A DNA stretch of 64,000 nt from Proales similis (Eukaryota; Rotifera; Eurotatoria; Ploima; Proalidae), in assembly GCA_019059635.1 (NCBI GenBank), contig JAGVRJ010000009.1, forward strand, positions 1,459,001 through 1,523,000, read 5' to 3'. A model generated the notes under the pieces. It made no database searches, had not been told where the DNA came from, and saw only the letters and a list, made by a program, of their open reading frames with translations. The first letter of the stretch is position 1; each line of letters begins with the position of its first letter. The translations under genes and the position numbers were made by a program. This document shows, one piece after another, positions 38,002 to 50,756 of this stretch.

Positions 38002-41000
38002 TCAACGAGTGTCATTCACTACTCGAGCAAGACGCGCGTTCTCAGTGATTGATGAATAGTGCGATAGACCACTGCTATTTGGAGTAGTGCTTCCCTCGTC
38101 AGCGAAATCGTCGTGAGCTGAAGATGCAGACGAATTAGTCGATTTGTCGAGCATTGCCGCCGTGCCATTGTGATGCTCTTTGACTGCGTGACCGACCGAG
38201 TGCAACTGGCTGCTTGTTTGCTCAGTAAAAAACACCTTTGATCCTTTGCTGGCCGAGTCATTGTGACCGTTGGGGCTCATCAGAGGCGAACTGATTCGAT
38301 TGATGTTTTCAATCGAGCCAATTTTGCTCAGATATTCGGCTCTCTTTATGCTCATCTTTTCGGCCTTGCTCAACTTGCGGCCATTGTTGGCTGCCTTCTC
38401 TAGAATCGGTCCGCTCGAGTCAAACGTTGAGCTGCGAGCGCGTCCACTGAACAAGCGTGAAGAGGGCTCTTCTATTGGACTATCGAGCGTGTGAAACTCG
38501 TTTATAGGCGTTGAGAGACGAGCTGCAAGTGGGCCCTTGAACGTCAACGAGTCGCGGTTTTCTTTCGACTCTTTTCGGAAAGCTTTTCTCATCGAGCTGA
38601 GAAAATTGAACTTGAAACTGTTTGAACCATTTAAGTTGTGCGTGCTGGCGCTTGTAGTCGACGTAAGGTTAGAATTGAAGGAAGAGCTCATGTCAAACGG
38701 ACGCAGAATGTCCGGCCCCATCGAGCCAAACAAAGAGCCCAGAACGGCTTGGTTTTGCTGATGCAAGTCGTTGAACAACGTATCAAACAGAGCGGCTCTA
38801 GTTCGCTCTTTCAGTTTGCGGAACTTCTCCGCCTGGTAGCACGCCTGTTCTGCATTGATGAGTTTGTTGAGAAGCCATTCTCTGAACGCCAGATCCGGCT
38901 CGTAGACACACTCGTTGGTCAGAGGCGGGCCGAAATTGGGCACATCTTTCCTGGCCGTCACCGATACCTTGTATTTGAGCTTTCCACTGCTGTCGACCGT
39001 TTTCTGCACCACAATGAACGTGTGCAGAAAGTTGGACGCGATCATGTCCGGCGCGAACGGAGTGCTGTCTTCTTGAAAGACGACGGCGACTATGTCGTTG
39101 CCGATGTGACGCTTGCGCTCCAGCTGCTGTTGATCATTCTTGTTGAACGGAAGCAGAGTTGACACGTGGAACATTATCTCTTTATCCTGAAACTGTTCGT
39201 AGACCGAGTATTCGCCTGTTTGCCCGTGCGTTGTGTCCAGGCCACCTCTGAATCTAAACGCGACCTTAATAGAACTCGATTCAATTGAACTTGTCAGCTC
39301 GTTTCAAACGCACCCGGTGAAATCCTTGAGTTTTACTCGATGACCCAACAAGGACAAAAATTGGTCGAATGCTTGACTGTGTTCCTGGTTAGAGAACAGC
39401 TCCTCTTCAGTTACCTACACCAAGAGCCAATTAGAACAGATTTCCCCGTAGCCGCGACAATACATACTTGGCCCTTTTTCATGAATATCACTCCGAATTT
39501 GAAGTTTTTCGTTATCGTATGCGTATCAAACGCTTCAATTAGCTTGAAGCCCTACACAAACGGATGATTTGGTTGATGAGCACTTTAGAAGAAACAAGGA
39601 AGGACTGTTGGCCAACTCACATTGGCGATGGCCAGCGGATAAATGAACTTGGCGCTCGATTCGGGAGTGAGCACGTTCATCAGACGATGGGGCGTTATCG
39701 GCTCGCCGACCTTCTCTACGCTGACTATTTGATACTCAGTGTGCTGCCTGGTGCGCAGGATGGCCTTGACCACTTCGCTTCCGTTGAGCGTTTCTGTCTT
39801 GTAGGAAAGAACGAACGGCGACTCGTTCACGTCTTGTCCGTAAAAGTTCAAATGCTCCTTGAAAAGAGCCAATTTGAAGAGGTGAAGCCATATTCAAACG
39901 GAAGCCTCGTGAGTTTTACTTTTCCGTTGAAGAATTCGCTCTCGCTGTACGGATGAGAGTCGGTGAATTTTGAATTGCTCGAATTGCCCGATGAGGGCGA
40001 CGGCGAAGGCGAAGAACAGGCAGAGGAGACTGGCGACGACAGACTGGAAGAAGATATAACCAGCTCATCTCTGTTTGCACTGCGCCATCCCTCCAGCCAG
40101 TACAAGTCGGACGGAGGCAAACTGACCATGGGCATGGCAAGCTCTTGCTGCGGTTGAGCCAACAGCTTGCTCAGTCTTTCACTCGCGTCCATTCTATTGC
40201 TGGCCGCTCTGGACATGGCAGCCGCGTGGACTTGGTGGGCGCTTTGTTGATTTGAATTGTCACTTGGTTCGTGCGAGCCGAGCTGCTCCACTTTGACTGG
40301 TATTTCAAGTTTGTCAAAGAACTTGGTCACCTAAATAACAACAAAATCGCGTTTAGCATTCGGGATCACGCATTCAGCAAGGCCGCGTGCTCTTGCGATG
40401 TGGCCAGCAAACAGCCCTATTACGCAAGCCGGCGAATATTTCAACTCGACTCGCCAGGGCCATAAGCACACGACACTTACGCTATAATCTTGCGTTAGTT
40501 CACAACGTTGATTGTCTAATCGGTCTCCTTGTATTTTTTCGATCATGTCATACAAGTTGGCCTTGGCATAATCGCCCTCTTTTGCTGCGCCTTGATTGCC
40601 CTTTAAAGCGACGCTCTGCTCACTTCTATGGCTTGTTGGCTGGCTGTTTTCGCTGCCGCTACTACTGCCGGCACTTGTGCTGCTTGCGCTATTGTCGTTG
40701 TCGTTGTTGTTATTACTGCTGCTCTTGTTCAGCTTCTTTTTTCTGATCTTGATTTTCTTTAATGTGTTTGCGTTTATGTGGCCGCTTCCTCTACTGTTCG
40801 AGTTGCTGCTTTGACTTGGCGCGGGTAGATGAGAATAAGATGCAACGCCAACACTAGAATTGTTTATCCAATCGCCGCTGCTGCTTCTCGCTGTAGTCGC
40901 TTCGTCGCCTGGCTTGTCGTCGTCGTTATCGTTCTCTAAGCGTGCTTGCCTCTCAGAGCGCTGCTCACTTGACGATACCTTCTACAGTTAACGAGCGAAA

Positions 41001-44000
41001 TTATTTGAATCATGTGTCGCGCGATCACGAACCGTGTGACTTGAGAGATGCTCATTCAAATGCATAGAGGCCATGAGCGCTCTCCTCTTTCATTCTTTTC
41101 AATCAGTCCACTTGGCGTTTCTCTGCTTCAAGCCCTTTTTTCGTTTTATTGTTTCAAACCGCACACTCGCTCTTCTTCCCTTCTCTCTATCCCACTAATT
41201 TTTGACTTTTTGCTTCATTAATTCAAGATATGCGCGCTTTACAACTGACGAGATAAGATGAGTGGAAAATGGCCGCAGAAGGCAGGCAAATCCAAAGCCA
41301 GTTGTTGAGGAAGAGTAGCACACAGCCAAAGAGGCACTAACCCTCGCAACTGCCTCCAGTTTCGATAAGCGACGCACCAAATATCATATTTCGTTGGATA
41401 TTTATCTACAAAACTGGCAATAAAAAGCACTGACGGTGGCGATGGCCTGCGTGTTTGCTAGCTTGCGCTCACGTTGGATAGTGACTTGGCAAGCACGCAC
41501 ACCCGCTCGCATTCGCTCGTTCGTTTTGAACACCAACACCTGTAAATGTTCGCCACACGGCCCAATTATTATTATTATTATTTCAATGGCCCCTAATCTG
41601 GTTCTTGAATTTCACGCGACTAGAGGAGAAGCGTCTTAGTTTCAGAGCCAAATATAGCAACTGACGATGAATGTGCGTGTACGCCTCGCAGCCGAACGAA
41701 AAAAGAGAGAGTGAGAAAGGAATGAATGTCTAATTTCGGTTCTAGCGACAACTCACAGGAGTGCTATGTGCCGAGAGAGTATGGCGCAACCATTAAACTT
41801 ACACCTTTGGAGCATAAAAGCGAAGGAATAGTCACAATGTTGAAATTAACAAGACAGAGAGAGAGAGAAAGAAAGGGGCGAACAAGTCGCATTAAAGAGA
41901 AATTAGAACAAAAGCATCGCCGGTATTGTCTTACAAGCCAAACACTGTACCGGCTCATGTAAGGCAAGAGAGCGGGCGAGCGATTTGGAAATTCAATTTG
42001 CAAAGGAAACTCGAATTATGCTGTCACTAGGCAGCAATCGATAACATTCTTCCATAGAAAATTTAAGAGCCATTATTATTATTATGTCATTTTGGTTGCT
42101 TTTTGCCCTGCTGGCTATGCAATTGAAATATTTACGTCAGATTACCATTAAGCTTATTAATAAACGAGTGGTGAAAACGAGCGCTCAAGAAAGATATGGC
42201 AAAGAGAACGCAAACAAAATTGAATCATAAATTGAGAGGTAGAGTGAGAGGGAGAGAGAAATAGTGAGAGAGAGTGTGCGCGCAAGAGAGAGAGAGACAG
42301 GAAAATGACGAGGAAAGAAACAGTCATCAGAAAAAAAGTGAGCGTAAAAGGAACTGTCGAAAGAGGTGACAGCAGCGGAGAGGTGTTGCACAGCCCGACT
42401 CGACAAGTTCAATCATCTTGTGATTATAATATGCCGGCTCAAATACACTCGAGAGAGAGAGAGGGAAGCTTATGATTTGCATCTCGGTCTGGGCGCTTGC
42501 AACGGCGGGCGACAATAGACGCTGGCCGCACAGAATTGCGATAAATGCGTTTGAAAAGAGCGCGCGGATGAGCATTAACAAAACAATAAATATTTGGCAC
42601 CCATTCTTAGACCAGCTCGCAAAGACGACGATCGGACACTGGCTCGTTTGCGCGCGGCGCAAGTTAGTTTGCTTGTTTGTCTGTTTGTCGGCTTGTTTGT
42701 TTATTTGCTCGCTCGATCACTTTGCGACCAGTTGCACGACACATTTAATTAAAAAAAAAGAAATGAAAGAAACGTCCCACATACAATGGAAGAAGCTATT
42801 GAAACGATGAAGGCGAACTAGACTAGGCGCGCATAGGCCATGTCACTTTTGTCCGGCCCCTAACGAGGCGCGCGTTGATGAGCAAATAAATATCAAATTT
42901 CAAATAGGTTAGGCGCCGCTCGTGGTGCTAGTTCAATTGTTTCCCTCACACTTGGCCATCTATTCGATTAGATTGAGCCAGCTCGTAAAGATATGCGATG
43001 GCTTGGCTTCAAAAGACGTCGGCCCGAACGAGCAAACGCGACAGTGCCTCTATTGATGTACTGCGGCATACACACACACACACACACACTGACACACAAG
43101 TGAACATTACGCAACTTGGAGTTTATAGCCTCTTGCATTAAATTCGGTGATTAATGACGCGCACACGAGCACGAGCCATTTTCGCATTGACAAACTCAGC
43201 CGAAAAGGCGAATTCGCACGAATAAATGAACCGAATGAACGCCGCAAGAGAGAGAGAGAGAGAGAGAAAGAAATCTAATCGGATTGCGCGCTCAGAGCTA
43301 AACGAAGCCTGTGAGCAAAATGACTGGCTGCAGTCGGTCGGTCGACTACTCGACTAGCAAGAATATAATAATAAGTTAAATGAACTTTTGGCAAGAGCCA
43401 AGGGAGCGCATTCTGCTGAGCGGTTTTTTTTTTCTCTTTTAATTGCCGGTTGCAATTAAATAAAAGTCTCACGACGACAGAGCGAACGAGAGTGAAAGGA
43501 AGCAAAGTCACATACAGTCCAAATATTGTGACATCTTGTGCACGAGATGCCAACTACTCATGACGGCATTTGGTCGAACGCCCAACGTGCGCACACACAC
43601 ACACACGCACAGATAAAATAGACTCAAGTGATTATTAGGCGGCCGGTCCCTTAATTGAAAGCAAAATGTTGCGTCTTTTTGTCTCATTAGATTGACAAGA
43701 ATGTTTGAAAGCGACTGGTTCATGGCCGACAAATATTTGCGATCGGAAAAAACGAATGATCGAATGCGCACGAGCGATTAAAGAGAAGATAGCCGTTGAA
43801 TAGAGGCAAACATGCCGCTCTGCTTTATTGCGAGGTCATGCTCTTTCATCACGAATGCAAACCTTGTTTGGTGTGTGCCTCGGAGTATGCGAGTGTGTGT
43901 GTGTGTAGTTCGCAATGGGAAGAATTTTTATGGCAATTGTATGCAATATAAATATAAAAGAGAGAGAGAGAGAGGAAAAAAGAGAGAGAAAGAGACCTGG

Positions 44001-45944
44001 CTGAGGGTTCTCTGCTCAGTTGGTCCGATCTATCGGACGCACTCGAGTCGGCTTATTGGTCGCTAGTCGCGGTCGGGTCGAAAGGCTTCACAAACATAAC
44101 CTGTTTTGTTTTTGTTGACAATCATGGTGGTGACGCAATCAGAGCCGCACACTCAAAAGCACAACGCGAGTCGATCAAGTAGAAGGAAAGTGCATCAAGC
44201 GAATACTACGAGTTGGCGGCGGCAACAGCAGCAGCAGCGGTCCCTAGCAGTTCAGGCTCGTTTTCTCCTCTTCGTTTTTTTTTTTCATTCACCACACACT
44301 GGCTTTAATCTCATTAAAAACGATTCACCTGATTAAAGACGTGCAAACAGGCCTCTGCTAATTAATCATTCATAGGACGCATACATTTTTATATGAAAGC
44401 GTTCATTCTGATTTGCATTTGGCGGCGGCGGTGTCGACGGTCCATATTCAAACGGCCAGTCGAGACGACCCCGATTTACGAGTGAAATGAGCATCTCTAC
44501 GCACTCGGCCTGAGCCGCTTCCAACATATAAAAACTTGAACTAACCTGATGAGAGCGAGACGTTGTCGAGCTGTACGAGCAAGAGTTTTGCCGAGAGCAG
44601 TTGCTTGTCTTCTCACAATTGTTTCGCGCACTCCAATCTGTCGTCGACGTTGTGTTGTCGTCATTTTGAATTTCGTCATCGCGATCGTCGTCGATATTGT
44701 CGTCTTCGACATCTACTCTGACCATTGGCCTTCTGTCCCTGTGGCAAGAGCGTTTCTTCATAATTGGCACCATTTGCAGTCGCAGATCACTCACTTGTAT
44801 GCAATGCTTGACGATTTGGTCACGCAAGAGGCCAAGTTACGAATCGAATCCCTCAAGGCGTTCATTGAGCGCCACCTATGCTTCGACTGTTTGCTCAGCT
44901 CGCCAATATCCGCTGGTTCCATTTGATCGATTTCTATATTCGACAAGTAAATTAAAGTGATTTGATAAATTAAAAAATAGAAATTTCACTCGATTGAGTT
45001 GTTTGAGATTGAGGCAAAAAGAAAACGAGCTAATCGGAATGCTTACTCATATGCGAATGATCGATGGACGATTTGGCCTGATTCAGCGCGACACAATCGG
45101 GCGAATTGTTTGGATTTGCACGGCTTGGCTCATTGACTACTTTGTGCGAATATGACTCATGCGGCGCGCTCTCTTGAAAAGAGGCGTGCGCTCGTTTCCT
45201 CAATAAATTACTCATATTTGACGTAGTCATTTTGTCGCTCGAGCATCTAAGTGGATTCAGCGGCGTGCGTGAGCGCCTTGTCATGCAAATATCATCGCCG
45301 AGTGGAATGTTGGAGATTTTCTTTGGCGCCATCTTGCCCGCGTTGTTGATGGTGGTTTTGGCGAGTAGGAGCTGTGCCGAAGAGTATTTAGAAGGACGTC
45401 GCGATCTGTGTGTCGAGCTACTCATCGCGGGACCCATATCCGACTCAGATAAAAGTGACTGTTGGCTTGTTCGTCTGGTCGATTTTGGCGACGATGAAGA
45501 GGTTGGCATGCAGCGGAATGCCGAATATGACGAGGTGAATGAGGATAAAGATGTAGACGCTGAGCTGGCTGAGGACTCAGACGAAGACGACGATGATTTA
45601 GATGAGGAAATTGAGCTGGATGTTGCGTCTAGGAAGCTCGGGGCCGCGATTTTATTCTCATCACCTCGTTTTACATGCCTTGGCACGCTGCTGCTGTTGG
45701 CGCTGAATTTAAGCGCTGCGCCCGCATGAAAGTCGCCGTAAGACATTGATAAGAGATGACGTGATGTGGCGTCTCGCTTGGCTGCAGTGTGTCGTTTAGG
45801 TGGCAAGACGAGCATCGACGCCGGCTGAGGATTATACGCCAATTTGGTTCGAGTCGAACTCAAATAGCTCAGGTGGGTCTGGAAGCCTCTGCTCTTGCTC
45901 GCCTCCTCGTTTCGATCGATCATGATTTTTCCTTCTTTGCTCAT
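38002..45944 (-). CDS. RAP1GAP: Rap1 GTPase-activating protein (Rap1GAP), long form
   Basis: Nine exons: 45944-45047, 44933-44795, 44738-44546, 40981-40481, 40330-39920, 39857-39621, 39551-39468, 39414-39314 and 39253-38002. The phases match at every junction, giving 1271 aa. The RapGAP domain lies in the second half. Landmarks are [46 protein letters not shown] and [16 protein letters not shown]; the last contains the catalytic Asn thumb at about residue 906, which acts in place of an arginine finger. It inactivates Rap1 by stimulating GTP hydrolysis. The N-terminal about 550 residues are Ser-rich and of low complexity, with no GoLoco motif seen. Linking the first three exons to the rest across a 3.56-kb intron is inference, supported by phase and orientation. 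TTTATT at 37723-37728 is the likely polyadenylation signal. Confidence 0.88.
43071..43089. repeat. (CA)n microsatellite
   Basis: A perfect CA dinucleotide run within the large Rap1GAP intron. Confidence 0.9.
43247..43267. repeat. (GA)n microsatellite
   Basis: A GA dinucleotide run within the large Rap1GAP intron. Confidence 0.9.
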
Positions 45945-48900
45945 ACTCCTGTCTCGCTCGAGTCCGAATCAATTAGAATAACTTTACAGATCGATTTCCT
46001 GCTTTTGCTTGCTCTCGTTTGACTCGTATTCTAGCCTCTGCACCGTCTCTTTCCTACCGTCGGCGCATTCGCATATGCGGCTGGTCGCTTGTATTGTTGT
46101 CGATTGTCGGGTGGGTTACGTTCACTTGCTTTACTCAGCTTAAATTATCTCGTCGCAACTTTTATTGTTGCGAGTTTCAAGTTCATCTATGATTTATTGT
46201 AATCTAAACTCGATACGTGCATTTGCTTGTTTAGACATTTGAAATAGCGCAAATATTATTTAATGAGAACGAGTGGGCCCAATGAGAATAATAGCATCCA
46301 GTTTGTTGTTGGGCGGCACTGCGACGAGCTAAGAGCTCACGGCTCTGGCCCAACCAGCCCACTGAGGACAACAGACGCCACACCTGTCCGCTTTCTCTCT
46401 TTTTTTTTTCTCTTCAAATGCAAATTGACGCGACCTACACCACAGAGGAGAGCGTTGAAAAAGTTTGAGCGTCCACTTGAAATTGTCAAACAAATTGAGG
46501 CCGGTCGGACGCGGATAATGGTGCCCTAGAGCAGCTTGCTTGTACGCTATGAGCCAACTAATCAAATATCCTTAAAACATAAGCAGCGGCGGAAAAGGGA
46601 CTAGGCGCGTATTATTTTGCGATAGAGCTTGGCCTTAGGCGCTCGCTCGTTTGGTTACAATTTCGTCACCCCTCGAGCGGACGAAACGCGTCAAAACACA
46701 CAAACAACCCGACGCCGTATAGAATAGAAATGGAAAGAGAGAGAGAGAGCGACTGCCGTTGTAAACGAGGGTCGAACTGGTCGCCGCGCAAAAGCAAATC
46801 TTTTCTTCTCTTTACCTTTTGTGTTTGTGTGTGTGTTTGACGTTGGTCATCATCGTAGTCATCATCGCTTGTAATCCTTTTCAATTTGCGCTTATTTTTG
46901 GCTCGCACCGTTTGCTATTTGCACTCTCGAACTTTGCCTATTGATTGTTGTACAACGACTATGACGACAATAACAACAACAACAATCACAATAGGAACGA
47001 GAATGAGAGCGATTGCGAGCTTTAAATCTTATTCTTTTCTTTTACTCTCTGCGCGACGATTAGTCGCTCGATGGATGAACATTTAGCTGAAAAGTTCGCG
47101 CAGCTTGATTCTTGTTTTCGTGTTTTTTTGCGATAAAATGCCTCTTTAGGAAAAGAGCAAAATGAGCAAAAGAGAGCAGGCGAAGAATAGGCGAGCATCG
47201 CAAGTATGCAAGACCAAGAGGCTTAGGTGGCTGTTCAGCAATGGCCATAAGAAACGAAGCGGTAGACAACGGCCGAACGAAATAAAGCACAAACTAATGA
47301 ACAGTGGGCGAGTAGTGGATCGTGTCGGAGGATCTGATTTCGATGACGAGCAAAGAAGAAAATCATGTCAAGTGCCTGTAGCAGCTCGAATTTCTCGCTC
47401 ACACTCGACGAATAGTGGCTCATAGGGGCTCATAGTTCGAATAGTGGCCGCATGCAAATGACGCTCATGCGTCAGATTTTTCATGTTTAAATGCTTCGCT
47501 TGGTCGTCTGTCTGTCTCTAATAATGATCTAACAAGAACAGAAGAAAATTTATTCGTGCGCCATTTGCCAGCGGCTAACTTAGCCGTGTCGATTGCAAAT
47601 AAAGAAGACGGACGTCGAGCAGAGTCGCGACAGAGATTAGACATGCGCGACGATCGATTTCCTCTGGCCAGGTGACCTTTTCTGCTCGGCCGGATGGTCT
47701 CGCTGTCTGAAGTTCTCTATTCGGCGCAAGGAGCTGACCAGGTGAAGCAAAGAGCTGAGACAAAGAAGATGATGAAGCGAGTGATTTCATTTTGCACTCA
47801 ATTGATCGCGTTATCATCAAGAGATCGCGAGCTAGCTGAGATTGTCGACGAGCGCTCGCCACCAATTAGCGACAAGGACCGGGCAAACGAGTCGAGCGAA
47901 GGCATAGACACTCAAAGCGTAAACACTGTTTGACCTAATAAGTGACTTGAATTCATGATGAATCGCTCTCGGCTATTTGATGCTCTCGATAGGGTGACCA
48001 CGCCTTGTCCATTGATTGCATCACCTCAGCGGCTTTTGCGCTAATTGAGGATTTGCTCTCTATCTCATGACCCGTTTTCTCACTAATAAACCAACTAATC
48101 GGCGAGTGTGTATGTGTGTGGCTCGAAGGTCGACCTGGCAGTGGAGCTCGGCCGCCTTAAGCACACACGAGCAACCGGTAGCGGCAATTATTCATCGGCC
48201 GAATCAAAAGTCGAACAAGATGAACTTATTTGCCTTAATTTACGATGACGCAGATCGGAAGCTAGCAGATGCGTGAAAGACTACAAAAGAGAGTACGACT
48301 GACTGGCCGCCGCCCGTTCGACCCCGTCTCGTTGAACAAACAACGTCTAATAGAGAGAGAAAGGCAGAGAGCGGCGACGAACGTTGCATTGTCGACCTAA
48401 GCGGCATGAGCCATAATTTCATTAAAACGCCTGTGCAGATGCGAAATCCGCCAGGGCACATACGCACACGTCCGAAAGCATTTAAGCAGCGGCGTTGTCG
48501 ACGTCGAACCGGTTCACGGCTCAGCCAACAATGCCTTAATTAATCTAGGACTTCAAGAAATTTATTCGCATTGATGACAATCAAGTCCAAATGGGCCGCT
48601 TTCCCTCCTGCCTGCCCTCCATAAGTCTGAGCGTTTCATTTCGCCTCTCAGCTTTTATTAATGAGCGCGTTAAAGAGAGCACGAAAATTGACCACTCGCC
48701 GGTGCAATTATACAATCGGTCTCGGCCCTACGACCCATCAGCGCCGGTCAGCTCCTTGCAAGCAGCGCATATTCGACGCGCGGCCAACTAATTCAGAACG
48801 CTCTCGATTCACGGTGATTTTCATGTGAGCGAACAAAGAGAGCGGAAAGAACCATAACAATAAAAATTCTCAAAATAAAAACAAATACTCTCACCTCAAG

Positions 48901-48985
48901 CTCACTCGGCCTCTAGGACCGACCGGCTCGAAAATTGGCTCAAAAATTTCAAACAATAACTTTCTTCTACTTATCGTTTAAGTCT
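45945..48985. other. Gene-poor region between Rap1GAP and MTCH2
   Basis: About 3 kb with no supported gene. It contains short purine runs (near 46736-46750), a GT-rich stretch near 46818-46835, and CAA/ACA repeats near 46966-46982. Open frames at 47162-47425 and 47694-47933 lack recognisable domains. It should include the Rap1GAP promoter. Confidence 0.5.
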
Positions 48986-49076
48986 TTTATTGCTCAATCT
49001 GTCTGTCTTTGTCTCTCACTCTCTCTCTCTCTCTTTCTATGTGATCACGCTTGTTTTCGGACTCGGACTCTGCTCA

Positions 49077-50485
49077 TTATTTTAAATTTGCCAAATGCTC
49101 TTCAGGCATTTGCGTCAATATGAAGCCGTAGCTGCGACCTGGGTCATTCAGTCCGGCTGGTTTGCAAACACGGAAAAAACTCCAAAACCCTTGAAACAGT
49201 TTATCCTTGTTTTTTGTTCAAATCCGTCACAATTTGCCGCAAGTTAATAGCTCAAGTGAAACTGCTCACTTTTCGATACAAATACTGGGCGACATCAACA
49301 AAAGAGCTGTAGACCGGCATTCTTGGGGGCTTGGCAGCGACCAAATCGGCGCCGCTAATCGCACTTGTCGACGTGATGACCGTCAGCGGATAAGTTATAA
49401 AACTGGTCACCGACTAAATATCCAAGAGAATCACCTATAGAATAATTGATTGGAAATGAGCTGGATTGGTCGATTACCATTGAAATGATTCGATTGATTG
49501 ATAAGAGATTCGGATCGTTGCTGATATGGTTTTGTATCAAGTACCAGATGGCGCGCGCGATGACGATGCTTGAAATCTCGAACAAAAGACGAGGAACAAG
49601 GCCGCTGAGACAGAGTGTCGTTTAAAGGCTACTAAGGAAATTTGATTTGATTGCTTACTTGAAAAAGCCCGATGGACCTTCGGTATTGAATATTTCCTGT
49701 GCGTTTTGAATAAAATCCCACGAGCTAGAGACGAAATGAATGAGAGCAAGATTTAAAATAAATTCAATTTCAAGTTTACCTGTAGCGCGCTTCATCGCCA
49801 ATAAATTGAGCAGCGCATCGAAGCGACATGACTTGATTTAAATAGTTAAAATCCCTAATTCTCTGGGTTTGCTAAGACATCTTACTGTAAAATGGATGAC
49901 TGATGACCACTCCGCAGCATCGGGAAATAACATCATTACAGCCATCGCTAATTGCTCTTTGAAGTTTACTCTTCGCATTCTTGGAAGGAAGCTGACTCAA
50001 TCTCTTTTAAAGAAGACCATTGGCTATTTCCACAATGACAAAAATCACATCTGTGAGCTACCTTTTGAACTAGAGCAGCGATAAAATCTTCAAGTGTGAG
50101 ACTCATAAGGCGCATTCCGTAGCCGCGGTAGAGACCACGCACTCCCTCCACAGAATAAATGTATTTCACTTAAAAATTATTTTTAAAAATTATATCAAAA
50201 ACCAAGTGCCTGGAGCAAATAGAATTCATCTCAGTCCTCACAGTATTCAATTACATTCGGGTAAAAGTAGGCCTTTCTGCCAAAGATCGCTCGAGATTTT
50301 CGAGGAGGAAGAGGCTCATAGCCGATCTGTTCGAGGGCGATTGAAAGAGTCTGTTAAGCACCCGAAGGGTCAGATCGAAAGCAATTGCTTACTTGAATCA
50401 GAAAGCGAGCGTACGAGAGCGGGTAAATGGGAAGGCTCGCCACACCTGAATAGATTCCAGCTCGTAGAAAATTTCCTTCAGACAT
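49077..50485 (-). CDS. MTCH2: Mitochondrial carrier homolog 2 (outer-membrane insertase family)
   Basis: Nine short exons: 50485-50393, 50326-50242, 50168-50062, 50003-49886, 49831-49780, 49724-49659, 49604-49478, 49413-49270 and 49205-49077. They sum to 306 aa (human MTCH2 has 303). Matches to the family include IQ|IGYEPLPP, the segment VEGVRGLYRGYGMRL, VVISHPFYIMSLRCAAQFIG, GFFNGLVPRLL and SVTSFITYPLTV. MTCH proteins are degenerate SLC25 carriers of the mitochondrial outer membrane; MTCH2 inserts tail-anchored and other helical proteins. The eight introns are 54-73 nt. In intron 7 the true acceptor is the one ending at 49414, because the earlier AG would give an immediate stop. TTTATT at 48986-48991 is the polyadenylation signal. 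Confidence 0.93.
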
Positions 50486-50684
50486 TTGGGCGCTGCGTGT
50501 GATTGTTCGGAAGTTCTCAAAAATTCGGATGCGATCGTTTTAATTATTCCTTTGTACAATTATTCAAAAAAACATTTCTAAGCTCGCATTTTTAACTTTC
50601 TAGTGAGGAAACTTGTCTTGCCTTTTCACAGAGCTAAACGAATCGCAAGCGAAATAGCGCAGCAAAGGCCAGAACAAAAATATC

Positions 50685-50756
50685 TTCCCGTGCCGGGAAT
50701 CGAACCCGGGCCTTGACGGTGAGAGCGTCAAATCCTAACCACTAGACCACGCGGGA
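50685..50756 (-). tRNA. tRNA-Glu (anticodon CTC)
   Basis: The 72-nt cloverleaf reads TCCCGCG at the 5' acceptor strand, with TGGTCTAGTGGTTAGGAT as A box and D arm. The anticodon stem TGACG/CGTCA holds loop CTCTCAC with anticodon CTC, and the T arm is CCGGG-TTCGATT-CCCGG. It closely matches eukaryotic tRNA-Glu. The sixth acceptor pair is a C-A mismatch. CCA is not encoded. Confidence 0.95.

Larger units (their letters stand above)
40982..44545 (-). other. 3.56-kb intron of the Rap1GAP gene
   Basis: This intron is far larger than the other seven in the gene (53-150 nt). It is rich in simple repeats: GA/CT runs near 42240-42300, 43247-43267 and 43958-43975, and a CA run at 43071-43089. No convincing nested gene is seen on either strand. 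Confidence 0.6.

Noticed and set aside
39848-39920. Continuation of the Rap1GAP frame past 39920
   Set aside because: The segment is a 62-nt intron; splicing gives FFNGKEHLNFY, which matches Rap1GAP, whereas read-through does not.
45232-45729. 165-codon acidic frame on the plus strand
   Set aside because: Antisense shadow of the Ser-rich Rap1GAP first exon.
47162-47425. Basic open frame in the gap between Rap1GAP and MTCH2
   Set aside because: Short, of low complexity, and unsupported by any motif or gene structure.
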